From an uncultured Clostridia bacterium (lineage in GTDB: Bacteria; Bacillota; Clostridia; Oscillospirales; Acutalibacteraceae): a stretch of DNA of 48,739 bases. Numbering within the stretch: position 1 is the first letter of the stretch; each line of letters starts with the position of its first letter. This document shows, piece after piece, positions 8,586-16,292 of the stretch. Position numbers and translations under genes: made by a program. Where the stretch lies: positions 1 to 48,739 of the forward strand of contig CAMHOE010000015.1 of assembly GCA_946186665.1 (NCBI GenBank), read 5' to 3'. The notes below the pieces were generated by a model that saw nothing but the letters and a program-made list of their open reading frames with translations, made no database searches and had not been told where the DNA came from.

Positions 8586-10243
8586 GTATCTATCTGAAGC
8601 TTGTTAAGGCTCTTATTGCCTCTGTAGAGCCGAGTAAACAAGAGAAAAAATATAACAGGATATTCTATATGGTGATGGGCTTCATTGCCGTTTTCGGAAT
8701 AATGCTGCCGATGGCGTTTTTTGTGGGGGTTATAATATATTCCCTGACATCAGAGCTGCTGAAGGTGGGTTCCGGTCAGAATGCTGTGGAGCTTTTTCTA
8801 CAGTTAGTGTCGGTGTTCTCCTTTGTTTTTGGTCTGAATGTTATTTTTAATGTGTTTTATTTTTCGGGAGATGTGGAGAACCTTCTTCCGCTTCCGCTGA
8901 AGCCTTATCAGATAATAGGTTCTAAATTTACAGCCGCTCTTATCAGCGAGAGTATTATGGAATTTATAATTATAATAGCGGTGTTTGCCGGATATATCAT
9001 TGCATCAGGTCTGCCCTTTTATGCGTGGATAATTGCGGTATTCGGAATGTTTACCCTGCCTGTTGTCCCTCTTGCCTACTGTGCTGTTATATGTATGCTT
9101 ATAATACTGATGACAAGCTTTATCAAAAATAAGGATACAGTAAATAAGATAACGGGATTTCTTACCTTTGCTGTTATTATCGGTATCGCGTATTTTGTTT
9201 CTCAGACCGGCGGCTTCGACACAGAGCATTTTGTAAGCGCGCTTTCAGACCCCTCAAACGCACTTATCAGTACAATGAATATGATATTCCCCCAGATACA
9301 TTTTCTTGTAAGCTCTATGGTGAATAATACAGTAATAAACCTTTTATACTATATTGGTATAAACGGCGCCTCTATAGCTGCATTCATGCTTATAGCTCAG
9401 GCAGTGTACTTCAGGACAGCGGCAAGTGTTAACGGCGGAACAGGCGCAAAAAAACGCTCCGTTAAAAAAGATCTGGACTCCCTGAGGTTTCATCGTCCTA
9501 CAGTGTCTTACCTTAAAAAGGAGTTCAGGATACTTTTCAGGACACCTGCATATTTTATGAACTGTGTGCTTATAAACCTTATATGGCCTGTATTTCTTTA
9601 TCTGCTTTATGTATTGCAGGGTCAGACGAATTTCCTTGACTCCTTTATATATGGTATACATTCCGGAAATGAGGAAATGGTGCTGTTGTTTGTGCTTGGA
9701 GTATCGGCGGTGTCGGTGCTTGTAACAGCGGCAAACAGTATTGCTTCTTCGGCAATAACAAGAGAGGGCAAGCATTTTGCTTTCATGAAGTACATACCTC
9801 TCCCCTATATGACACAGCTTAATATAAAGGCTCTGATAAGCATTATAGTAAGCGGTACAGGAATGATAATATATGTAGTGGCAGCTTCTGTCTACCTTAA
9901 TATAGGCTTAAAGCTTATGCTGCTCTGCTGTCTGGTAAGTCTGCTCTCCGTTATGTTTGCATCTTACTTCGGTATATTCATGGATTCGGTAAATCCCAAG
10001 CTTGTATGGGATAATGAGCTGAACGCCCTGAGAGGAAACTACAATATATTCTTTAATATGGCTCTTGCAATATTACTTGAAGGTGCCACCTGCGCAGGCG
10101 CATACTTTGCTTTCAGATATACAGATATAGGTTCCATTATGATAATAATAGTACTGCTGATACTGCTTATGCTGCTTACAACTATAAGTTATCTGTTATG
10201 CTGCTATAAAGCAACAGAGAACATAGACAAGCTTGCAGTATAA
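8582..10243 (+). CDS. ABC exporter permease, large ABC-2 type
   Basis: Integral membrane protein of 553 residues with about ten to twelve hydrophobic segments and no soluble domain. A cytosolic Arg/Lys-rich stretch near residue 290 (GAKKRSVKKDLDSLRFHRP) splits two hydrophobic halves, and 'YLKKEFRILFRTPAYF' after it resembles the coupling-helix region of large putative ABC exporter permeases. It starts inside the ATPase gene (ATGA). Partner of the upstream ATPase; the exported compound is not evident. Confidence 0.88.
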   Translation: MSIYLKLVKALIASVEPSKQEKKYNRIFYMVMGFIAVFGIMLPMAFFVGVIIYSLTSELLKVGSGQNAVELFLQLVSVFSFVFGLNVIFNVFYFSGDVENLLPLPLKPYQIIGSKFTAALISESIMEFIIIIAVFAGYIIASGLPFYAWIIAVFGMFTLPVVPLAYCAVICMLIILMTSFIKNKDTVNKITGFLTFAVIIGIAYFVSQTGGFDTEHFVSALSDPSNALISTMNMIFPQIHFLVSSMVNNTVINLLYYIGINGASIAAFMLIAQAVYFRTAASVNGGTGAKKRSVKKDLDSLRFHRPTVSYLKKEFRILFRTPAYFMNCVLINLIWPVFLYLLYVLQGQTNFLDSFIYGIHSGNEEMVLLFVLGVSAVSVLVTAANSIASSAITREGKHFAFMKYIPLPYMTQLNIKALISIIVSGTGMIIYVVAASVYLNIGLKLMLLCCLVSLLSVMFASYFGIFMDSVNPKLVWDNELNALRGNYNIFFNMALAILLEGATCAGAYFAFRYTDIGSIMIIIVLLILLMLLTTISYLLCCYKATENIDKLAV

Positions 10244-10265
10244 AAAAATACAAGGAGTGATAACA

Positions 10266-10604
10266 ATGCCGTTTATCAACACAAAGGTAAATACCGCGAT
10301 AACAAAGGAACAGGAGCTTACTTTAAAGACCGAGTTCGGCAAAGCAATATCTCTTATAAGGAAGAGTGAAGCATGGCTGATGTTGAATTTTGAGGATAAT
10401 TGCAGATTGTACTTCCGTGGAGAGGACAGTCCTGCTGCAATTGCTGAGGTCAAGCTCTATGGCAGAGCATCTGCATCCGATTATGACGCTCTGACTGCAA
10501 AGCTTACAGAAATACTGTCAGATACTCTTGGCATCCTCCCCGACCGCATATATGTAAAGTATGACGAGATACAGACATGGGGAATGAACGGTTCAAATTT
10601 CTGA
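10266..10604 (+). CDS. MIF-like tautomerase family protein
   Basis: Protein of 112 residues resembling the macrophage migration inhibitory factor/tautomerase superfamily. It begins MPFINTKVN, so processing would expose the catalytic Pro at position 1 of the mature chain. A segment 'LYFRGEDSPAAIAEVKLYG' matches the conserved strand of MIF (F-x-G-x-x-x-P-x-A), and the end 'DRIYVKYDEIQTWGMNGSNF' matches the MIF C-terminal 'W-x-x-NGSTF' region. GGAG lies 8 bases upstream of ATG 10266; an earlier in-frame codon at 10233 has no ribosome site. It follows the exporter pair by 22 bases and is probably co-transcribed. Physiological substrate unknown. Confidence 0.9.
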   Translation: MPFINTKVNTAITKEQELTLKTEFGKAISLIRKSEAWLMLNFEDNCRLYFRGEDSPAAIAEVKLYGRASASDYDALTAKLTEILSDTLGILPDRIYVKYDEIQTWGMNGSNF

Positions 10605-10629
10605 TAGTTTCAGGATGATATTCAATATC

Positions 10630-10670
10630 AACAGGTGTGTTGTTCTTAATGAATAACACACCTGTTTTTT
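10630..10670 (+). terminator. Intrinsic terminator of exporter/MIF operon
   Basis: Stem ACAGGTGTGTT with AACACACCTGT, followed directly by TTTTTT. It ends the operon starting near 7850. Confidence 0.92.
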
Positions 10671-10743
10671 AACCTTAAAAATTTTCAATGTTATTTACAT
10701 ATATTATTTACATTTATTTAACAACAAGTTTTCTTAATATAGC

Positions 10744-10772
10744 TTGAAAGAGATAATTTAATCTGGTACTAT
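10744..10772 (+). promoter_or_regulatory. Promoter of PadR gene with overlapping GTAC palindrome
   Basis: TTGAAA (10744-10749), 17 bases, TACTAT (10767-10772). The inverted repeat GTACTATATGTAC covers the -10, which would suit autoregulation by the PadR-type product. Promoter is seen; autoregulation is inferred. Confidence 0.5.
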
Positions 10773-10812
10773 ATGTACAGTGGGAAATATATATATTCAG
10801 GTGGTGAATTAT

Positions 10813-11208
10813 ATGGGTAGAACATCAAACAAAGATTCAAAAAGCTCCTTTGAAGATTATTTCAAAAGAGCAACCAGTCCTATGATGACTTTGCTTCTTC
10901 TTAACGAAAAGCCTATGTATGTTTATAATCTTTCGCAGGAGCTGGAAAAAAGAAGCAACAGCACGTATAAGATGAATTTCTTGTATCCGGTTCTTTACCG
11001 GCTTCAGGAACAGGGCTATGTGAGTGAGTACTCTCAGGAAATAACAGAGAGTCATCGCACAAGAAATTACTATACGATAACTGATACTGGTAAAGAGTAT
11101 CTGAAGTTTATGCTGGGAAAGTACAGAGAGCTTCTTAAAGCTGTGGATACTATTATAGAAAATGGTATCGCAGATGATGCAGACCTTGCGGAATCGGCAA
11201 ATTCCTGA
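10813..11208 (+). CDS. PadR-family transcriptional regulator
   Basis: Winged-helix DNA-binding protein, 131 residues. Residues about 20-100 match PadR: 'MTLLLLNEKPMYVYNLSQELE' (helix 1-2), 'YPVLYRLQEQGYVSEY' (recognition helix and wing) and 'NYYTITDTGKEYL' (wing and following helix). A short C-terminal helix would serve dimerisation. AGGTGG lies 8 bases before ATG 10813; the longer frame from GTG 10780 has no ribosome site. It sits between an exporter operon and a cell-wall gene; PadR proteins often control drug exporters, so the upstream operon is a candidate target. Confidence 0.9.
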   Translation: MGRTSNKDSKSSFEDYFKRATSPMMTLLLLNEKPMYVYNLSQELEKRSNSTYKMNFLYPVLYRLQEQGYVSEYSQEITESHRTRNYYTITDTGKEYLKFMLGKYRELLKAVDTIIENGIADDADLAESANS

Positions 11209-11264
11209 TGGTTACATTATAGTACAGCATAGTTCAGCCGGAGTCTGAACAAAAAGATTATATT

Positions 11265-11305
11265 AAAAGGAACAGGTGCGTCAGCTCGTGCCTGTTCCTT
11301 TTTTT
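11265..11305 (+). terminator. Intrinsic terminator after PadR gene
   Basis: Eleven-base stem AAAGGAACAGG with CCTGTTCCTTT followed by a seven-T run. Confidence 0.92.
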
Positions 11306-11628
11306 GAGCGATGTTTATATCAAAGTTGTAACTATTTGAAATTTTCCTGCCTGCAAAGTTGTTATACACTTTGTATAATACATTGATAATATAATAATTA
11401 GTTATATTTGAAAAATGCCGATAAAAAGCGGATTTCTCAGCGGCAGCCCCTTTAGACTTCTGATAATAAAAAGCAAATGTAATGTAACATGAATAAATTC
11501 ATTAATACAAATGAGAAAGTATTGCACATAAAGTAACATTTTAAAAGCCTGATGATAAGCGGAATATCATGGGTAAATATAAATAATTGTGAAAATAATA
11601 TATGGCGTTTTTCTCTGAATCGAAACTT

Positions 11629-11646
11629 TGTTACAAAGTTGTAACA
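11629..11646 (+). promoter_or_regulatory. WalR-like box / 18-bp palindrome
   Basis: TGTTACAAAGTTGTAACA is both a perfect inverted repeat (8-base arms, AG centre) and a match to the published WalR box pattern TGTWAH-N5-TGTWAH (TGTTAC, AAAGT, TGTAAC). WalR controls wall hydrolases such as yocH, whose 3D domain is also found in the gene downstream. It lies about 146 bases upstream of the -35. Confidence 0.5.
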
Positions 11647-11791
11647 GATTTTTGCGATTTGCACAATTCACTTTTAAAAATTTGCTTAAATGGAAAAAAA
11701 ATTCAAGGAAAAGTGCAACCAAACTGCATTTTATTGAGGGTAAGATGTCGAACGCTTGTGCAAGGTGAACAAAAAAATTGTAATTTTTTTT

Positions 11792-11820
11792 TTGACAATA
11801 ACGAAGGAGAGCGTTATAAT
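11792..11820 (+). promoter_or_regulatory. Consensus sigma-A promoter
   Basis: TTGACA (11792-11797) and TATAAT (11815-11820) with exactly 17 bases between, preceded by a T/A-rich stretch that could act as an UP element. Predicts strong basal expression of the 3D-domain gene with a leader of about 75 bases. Confidence 0.9.
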
Positions 11821-11901
11821 AGCACCATCAAATAAAAAAACGCCTGCGTTGAGATGTTGGTTACAAAATTTTAACGCCGGTTTAATTTAAGGAGATTAAT
11901 T

Positions 11902-13173
11902 ATGGACAGTCAGAATAAAAACCGTTCAGGCTTTAAAAAGATTTTATCTGTAGCTCTTATGGGTACTATATGTCTTACAGCAGCGGTTTCTGTAGCAGCA
12001 ACTTCTAAAACAGTTACAGTTACTGATGGCGAGAGCACCATGACAATCAATACAACAAATCCCGATACAGAGGCAGTTCTCAGCAAGGCTGGCGTTGAGC
12101 TTGGCAAAGATGATAAGCTCGTTCGTACAGATGACGGCGAGAACAGCACAAATATTTCTATCCTCAGAGCAGCAAATGTTGATGCTTCCGGCAGCAGCGC
12201 AAAGGAAGCAGTATTCAATGAAAGCTCAGTTGCAGATGCTTTTCTTACAGCAGGTCTGACACTTACAGAAAATGAGTCAGTATCTCTTGCAGCTCTTGAA
12301 GCTTCAAACACAGAGACAGATATCAAGCTTGAGCGTGTGAACATTACAATAGACCTCAGAGGCAAAGAGATAACAAAGGAAGTTCCCACAGGTACAGTAA
12401 AGGAAGCACTTGAGTATCTTAACATAAAGCTTGGTAAGAATGACATAATAAATGTTGATATCAAGTCTGATGTTGAAGAAGGTCTTGAGATAGAGATCAA
12501 GAAGGTCGAGTACAAGAACGTTACAGAGAAAGAGACAATAGACTATAAGACAACATACGAAGAGACAGATGAGCTTTATGTAGGCGAGACTTCTGTAAAG
12601 ACAGAGGGCGTTGAAGGCGAACGCACTATCGTAAAGAAAGTAAAGTATGTTAACGGCGAAGAGGAGTCTTCAGAGACAGTCAGCAATAAGGTTACTAAGA
12701 AGGCTGTTGACGAGGTAATACTTACAGGTACAGCTGTAGAGGAAGAAGAAGTAATAGAGTATACAGATATGGTATACATGAATTCCGGTGATGTTACTGT
12801 AAGCGAGTCCACACAGACAATTACTGATACTTATGGCAATGAAATAGCTTATACACAGGTTCTTACAGGTTCAGGTACAGCATACTATGCACCCGCAGGC
12901 GCAGGTACAGCAACAGGCCGTCTTGCACGTTACGGTGTTGTTGCAGTAAACCCTGACATAATCCCCTATGGTTCTATCCTTTACATCGTTTCCAATGACG
13001 GTGAGGTCGTTTACGGCTATGCTGTTGCAGGTGATACAGGCGGAGCTCTCATGGACGGCAGCGCTATAGTTGACCTTTACTACAACACATATGAAGAGTG
13101 CTGCGAATTTGGTCGCCGTGATGTAACTATCTATGTTCTTGAAGGTGTATCAGAGGACGCAACATACCAGTAA
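11902..13173 (+). CDS. Secreted G5/3D-domain cell-wall protein (DUF348 repeats)
   Basis: Exported cell-wall enzyme of 423 residues, of the YabE/YocH kind. A signal peptide (about 11-33) is followed by three DUF348-type units (about 36-90, 91-145, 146-200), a G5-type region (about 203-275) and a C-terminal 3D domain (about 328-412). The 3D domain shows its three Asp positions in 'VAVNPDIIPYGSILYI', 'AVAGDTGGALMDGSAIVDLYY'. The 3D fold is the double-psi barrel of MltA-like lytic transglycosylases, so cleavage of peptidoglycan glycan strands is likely. AAGGAG lies 8 bases before the ATG. It has its own strong promoter and terminator. Confidence 0.93.
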   Translation: MDSQNKNRSGFKKILSVALMGTICLTAAVSVAATSKTVTVTDGESTMTINTTNPDTEAVLSKAGVELGKDDKLVRTDDGENSTNISILRAANVDASGSSAKEAVFNESSVADAFLTAGLTLTENESVSLAALEASNTETDIKLERVNITIDLRGKEITKEVPTGTVKEALEYLNIKLGKNDIINVDIKSDVEEGLEIEIKKVEYKNVTEKETIDYKTTYEETDELYVGETSVKTEGVEGERTIVKKVKYVNGEEESSETVSNKVTKKAVDEVILTGTAVEEEEVIEYTDMVYMNSGDVTVSESTQTITDTYGNEIAYTQVLTGSGTAYYAPAGAGTATGRLARYGVVAVNPDIIPYGSILYIVSNDGEVVYGYAVAGDTGGALMDGSAIVDLYYNTYEECCEFGRRDVTIYVLEGVSEDATYQ

Positions 13174-13259
13174 GCGGGTGACCCCGCAGGACGGCTTAGA
13201 ACGCATCTGCTTCTTATTGAACCGTCCGCAGGTCAGTTTGAATATATACACAAATACTA

Positions 13260-13290
13260 AGAGGAGACATCTTCGGATGTCTCCTCTTTA
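13260..13290 (+). terminator. UUCG-loop terminator
   Basis: Twelve-base perfect stem AGAGGAGACATC with GATGTCTCCTCT around a TTCG tetraloop, followed by TTATTA. Lies between the convergent 3D and TIR genes. Confidence 0.88.
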
Positions 13291-13316
13291 TTAGCCTTAA
13301 GCTGTATTGCTGTAAA

Positions 13317-15302
13317 TCAAAGCTTTTTTGTCAGGAAATTTTTGATTTTTTCTTTTGTTATTTGTTTTCTTTCCTGCTCTAAATATTTCTTTTCTAATTT
13401 ATCATAAAGTGGCGAGTATTTTTTGCGTACCTCCTGAGAACGGAGCATTAATTGTTCAGGACCTTCAATATACTGACAGATACGCTCTGCGTTATCAAGA
13501 TCTTCAAAGGCGAGTTTTGCATAATGAAACTTATGTGTATCTTCTGCTTTGATCAGATTTTTTAATGCTCTGTCGATAAGTGAATTTACAACAGGTGGTA
13601 AAAAATTATTGCGTACCTTCTGAGCGCGGAGCATTAGCTGTTCAGCTCCTTGAATACTCTGACAAATGCTCTCTGCATTATCAAGACATTCAAAAGCGAG
13701 TTTTACATAATGATACTGCTGGAGCTCTTCTGCCCTTTTCAGAAATATTGAAGCTTTGTCGATAAGCTCATCTGCTCTTGCTATTGCTTCCTGTGTTTCA
13801 AGCTCCTTTATGATAAGCGAGCATTTTTCGGCAAGCTCCGTTGAGTCTTTGTATTCATTAAGAAGCTCAAAGGTGTTTTTTGCCTTCAGCATACTATTTT
13901 TGTTGGACTGTCCATTCAAATACAAATCAAGTGCATATTCGTATTTTCTTTCATATACTCCCTGCAAATATCTGTCGTTGATCGTATCAAGATACTTCTG
14001 AAGCTCGTCAGACATCTCCTTGTCAAGCAGGAGTATCTTACGGTAGTTCTTATTTCGTACAAAGGTTTCCTTGCAGTCTGCAAGCTCTTCTTTTCTTCTT
14101 ACCTTCATATCACAGAGAAGCAGGGCAAGGTAAGCGGATGAGTTGTCCGGATAGCTTGAAAGAAATGTGTGGCATTTGTTCTCCGCATCATAGTAACTCT
14201 CGTTTTCTATCAGGCGGAATATCTCACCTAAGCGTTCGGAGATAGAATCCTCATTGTCTGAGTCTATCCTGCCTGCCTGAAGAAACAATGTGCCGTTTAC
14301 CACCTGTTCTGTTAGCTCGATCATTTTACGGATAAATGCTATTTCCGTAAAGTTATATACCATATTTTTGCGCAGCTCTTCCGGAATATCATCCTCCTCC
14401 ATTTCGCCGATACAGTTTACGATCACTTTCTTTTCCTTGTTTCTCATTCTCTCGGAAAAAATACTCCATTCATTGACGAGTTTTGTATCATTGAAATACT
14501 CCTGCTTCGAAGCCAAAACAAACATGATTTTTGCAGAGTAAAGGGCTTTGTAAAGATACGCATCATAATTATGACCTGCCATAACAGGAGCTGTAATTTG
14601 TCTGTTGTATACGCGGAAGCCGGACTCCTCAAGCTGACGGTACAGTTCCTCTGCCATTGCTTTTTCAGGGGTATAACGGTTTTTTGAATCGTGGCCGCGA
14701 TAGACTATCACCGCATCGAAGGTCGGTACGATCTGTGACAGTTCCAGTATTTCCTGACTGATCCTATCTATCATTTCAGCCTCTTTGATGTAAAATGACC
14801 GCCGTTCATCGTCTGCAAGCGACACAGCGTGTAAGTAGTCGGCGTCATCAAGGATGGAGTCCGAATGTACCCTGTTGATCTGAGGTTCGCGATTATAAGT
14901 CCCGTTTTCAGAGTTATAGGAAATACCATATCTGCTCAGGACTATTGATCTGTAGGCTTCGCAGTCATCCGGAGATTCGGCGGCGATCTGCTGATATATA
15001 TTCAGCGCTTTGTCAAACCTTTTTGTTCTGAAATAATGATTGGCTCTTCCATATAGAAAAGATACGTGTTCACTGCGAAAATCAGAAACAGGCTGTTCTG
15101 AACCGCACTTTTTGCAGGAATATAGTTTACTGGTGCCGTCTGTAGATACGGTTGCCCCACATATCTTACATTTGAACAGCGTCTTTTTCGGAGGTGTACC
15201 GGAAGTTTTTGACTGTTCAGGCGTGTCAGCACTGTTTTTTGAGATTTGCTTGTTTCCTTCATTTTCCGATCTATAAGGAGAACTAACTCTTTCTGTTTTC
15301 AT
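13317..15302 (-). CDS. Zinc-ribbon, TPR-like and TIR-domain protein
   Basis: Cytosolic protein of 661 residues with no signal or membrane segment. Order: a Ser/Thr/Lys-rich start; a zinc ribbon with C45, C48, C63, C66; a TPR-like stretch (about 80-115, HYFRTKRFDKALNIYQQIAAESPDDCEAY); a TIR domain (about 193-310) opening with FDAVIVYRGHDSK and carrying the candidate NADase glutamate E278 in 'KLVNEWSIF'; then a helical TPR-like region; and two 62-residue near-repeats (about 505-630) with 'KLAFE.LDNAE.ICQ.I.G.EQLMLR'. Bacterial TIR domains often cleave NAD; whether this one does is not proven. Neighbours are housekeeping or unknown, not a recognisable defence operon. Confidence 0.87.
   Translation of the reverse strand: MKTERVSSPYRSENEGNKQISKNSADTPEQSKTSGTPPKKTLFKCKICGATVSTDGTSKLYSCKKCGSEQPVSDFRSEHVSFLYGRANHYFRTKRFDKALNIYQQIAAESPDDCEAYRSIVLSRYGISYNSENGTYNREPQINRVHSDSILDDADYLHAVSLADDERRSFYIKEAEMIDRISQEILELSQIVPTFDAVIVYRGHDSKNRYTPEKAMAEELYRQLEESGFRVYNRQITAPVMAGHNYDAYLYKALYSAKIMFVLASKQEYFNDTKLVNEWSIFSERMRNKEKKVIVNCIGEMEEDDIPEELRKNMVYNFTEIAFIRKMIELTEQVVNGTLFLQAGRIDSDNEDSISERLGEIFRLIENESYYDAENKCHTFLSSYPDNSSAYLALLLCDMKVRRKEELADCKETFVRNKNYRKILLLDKEMSDELQKYLDTINDRYLQGVYERKYEYALDLYLNGQSNKNSMLKAKNTFELLNEYKDSTELAEKCSLIIKELETQEAIARADELIDKASIFLKRAEELQQYHYVKLAFECLDNAESICQSIQGAEQLMLRAQKVRNNFLPPVVNSLIDRALKNLIKAEDTHKFHYAKLAFEDLDNAERICQYIEGPEQLMLRSQEVRKKYSPLYDKLEKKYLEQERKQITKEKIKNFLTKKL
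13425..13796 (-). repeat. 186-bp in-frame tandem duplication in TIR gene
   Basis: Two units, 13425-13610 and 13611-13796, each beginning GCGTAC on the plus strand and sharing long identical blocks such as GCGAGTTTT.CATAATGA. Period 186 bases is 62 codons, so frame is kept. Roughly four of five bases are identical by eye, meaning a fairly recent duplication. Confidence 0.85.
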
Positions 15303-15344
15303 AACATCACCACTTTTCGATTATTAAGGAAATATGTTATCGAT

Positions 15345-15373
15345 ATTATATCATATTAAGTCGAAAGTCTCAA
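15345..15373 (-). promoter_or_regulatory. Promoter of TIR gene
   Basis: On the minus strand TTGAGA (15373-15368), 17 bases, TATAAT (15350-15345), giving a leader of about 35 bases. The TIR gene therefore appears to be constitutively expressed at some level. Confidence 0.7.
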
Positions 15374-15496
15374 TAAAAATATATCAGCTTATGAAAAAAC
15401 AAATATTTGATAGCGTTCCAACACGAAAACGAATAATAGTAAGATGTTTTATGACCTGCCTGTTTCTGAGCTTAAATTACACATTGAACATTGGAC

Positions 15497-15525
15497 TTGA
15501 AATTTGTGCGGAGACATTATATAAT
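15497..15525 (+). promoter_or_regulatory. Promoter of small membrane protein operon
   Basis: TTGAAA (15497-15502), 17 bases, TATAAT (15520-15525). Transcription would start about 35 bases before the first gene. Confidence 0.75.
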
Positions 15526-15569
15526 AGGGATATATGTGTGTTAAATAGTTGAAGTGAGGAGGTTGGATC

Positions 15570-15857
15570 ATGTTTCTGGCAATAATTGCGGCAGTTTTCT
15601 GCCTGGCGGCAGCAACATTGATGTATACACCAAAAATGAGGACATTCAGGTTTTATCGGCCTGTGGCATTGCTGCTTTTGTTTGAGGGTATATGGTTATT
15701 GTTCGATTATATTTTCAGACAGATCTCGCCGGACAGCAGCTTCACTATGATAGTACACTATGTTGGTCTTATCGCGCTCGGAGCGTATTTTATGATAAGA
15801 ATACTGCTTGAATCAAAGGAAAAAGTGAAGAGCAAGGGCGGTAAGGACAGCAAGTAA
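15570..15857 (+). CDS. Small membrane protein, three predicted helices
   Basis: Unrecognised inner-membrane protein, 95 residues. Three hydrophobic stretches (about 2-19, 31-48, 59-77) and a Lys-rich cytosolic tail (KEKVKSKGGKDSK). GAGGAGG precedes the ATG. It resembles the next gene: both have a first helix, 'FRFYRPVALLLLFEGIWLLFDYI' versus 'VYVLSAYFVFAGVWWLLNEM', and a third helix followed by a charged tail, which suggests they arose by duplication and may pair. No function can be assigned. Confidence 0.75.
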   Translation: MFLAIIAAVFCLAAATLMYTPKMRTFRFYRPVALLLLFEGIWLLFDYIFRQISPDSSFTMIVHYVGLIALGAYFMIRILLESKEKVKSKGGKDSK

Positions 15858-15876
15858 TTTTTAAGGAGATATGTAT

Positions 15877-16182
15877 ATGGGATATGTTTATTCTGCTCTC
15901 TGGTTTATGATAGCGGTGCTGTTGTTTTTTAAGTTCAGAAAAGAGAGTAAAATAGTATATGTGCTCAGCGCATATTTTGTGTTTGCAGGAGTATGGTGGC
16001 TGCTGAATGAGATGACAAAGCTTGAACCGGGCGTTTTCGGTTCTGTTTTCAGGGCTGTTTCTGTTTTGATGCTGGCTGTACTTGCAGTAACATATTTTCT
16101 GGAAAAAAGGAAAACTGAAAATTCTGCTTCTTCGGATATCTCTACCATTTCTGATTTGGATGCTGAGACTGACTCTCGATAA
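15877..16182 (+). CDS. Small membrane protein, paralogue of preceding gene
   Basis: Unrecognised membrane protein, 101 residues, three hydrophobic segments (about 3-19, 29-46, 58-76) and a polar Ser/Asp/Glu tail. I start at ATG 15877, eight bases after AAGGAG; the ATG at 15871 is only 2 bases away from that site. It follows the related gene by 19 bases and is co-transcribed. The 'G.WWLLNEM' helix is the best match to its neighbour. Confidence 0.72.
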   Translation: MGYVYSALWFMIAVLLFFKFRKESKIVYVLSAYFVFAGVWWLLNEMTKLEPGVFGSVFRAVSVLMLAVLAVTYFLEKRKTENSASSDISTISDLDAETDSR

Positions 16183-16225
16183 CTATCCTGTCCGACCGGC
16201 TTATGGAGGATGATACTGGAGCATT

Positions 16226-16262
16226 GGTGTATCGTTCTGTTTATGGATGATGCGCCTTTTTT
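16226..16262 (+). terminator. Weak terminator after membrane protein pair
   Basis: GGTGTATC pairs with GATGCGCC using two G-U pairs, followed by six Ts. It lies just before the kinase-like gene, so some readthrough is possible. Confidence 0.55.
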
Positions 16263-16292
16263 GTATATATAAAAAATAATGGAGTGTTTGAT

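Larger units (their letters stand above)
11306..11901 (+). other. Long AT-rich regulatory gap before the 3D-domain gene
   Basis: No convincing gene. It carries a WalR-like box (11629-11646), further TTGTAAC-type motifs at about 11329 and 11865, and a near-perfect promoter (11792-11820). No c-di-AMP (ydaO) riboswitch, which often precedes such cell-wall genes in Firmicutes, was recognised. The open frame 11602-11835 has no ribosome site. Confidence 0.6.

Noticed and set aside
11420-11460. CAGCGGCAGCCCC stretch resembling the hairpin repeat
   Set aside because: Only about 12 scattered bases match; too little for a family member.
11602-11835. Open frame upstream of the 3D-domain gene
   Set aside because: Overlaps the WalR-like box and the consensus promoter and has no ribosome site.
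15334-15552. Open frame between the TIR gene and small membrane genes
   Set aside because: Covers two divergent promoters; no ribosome site.
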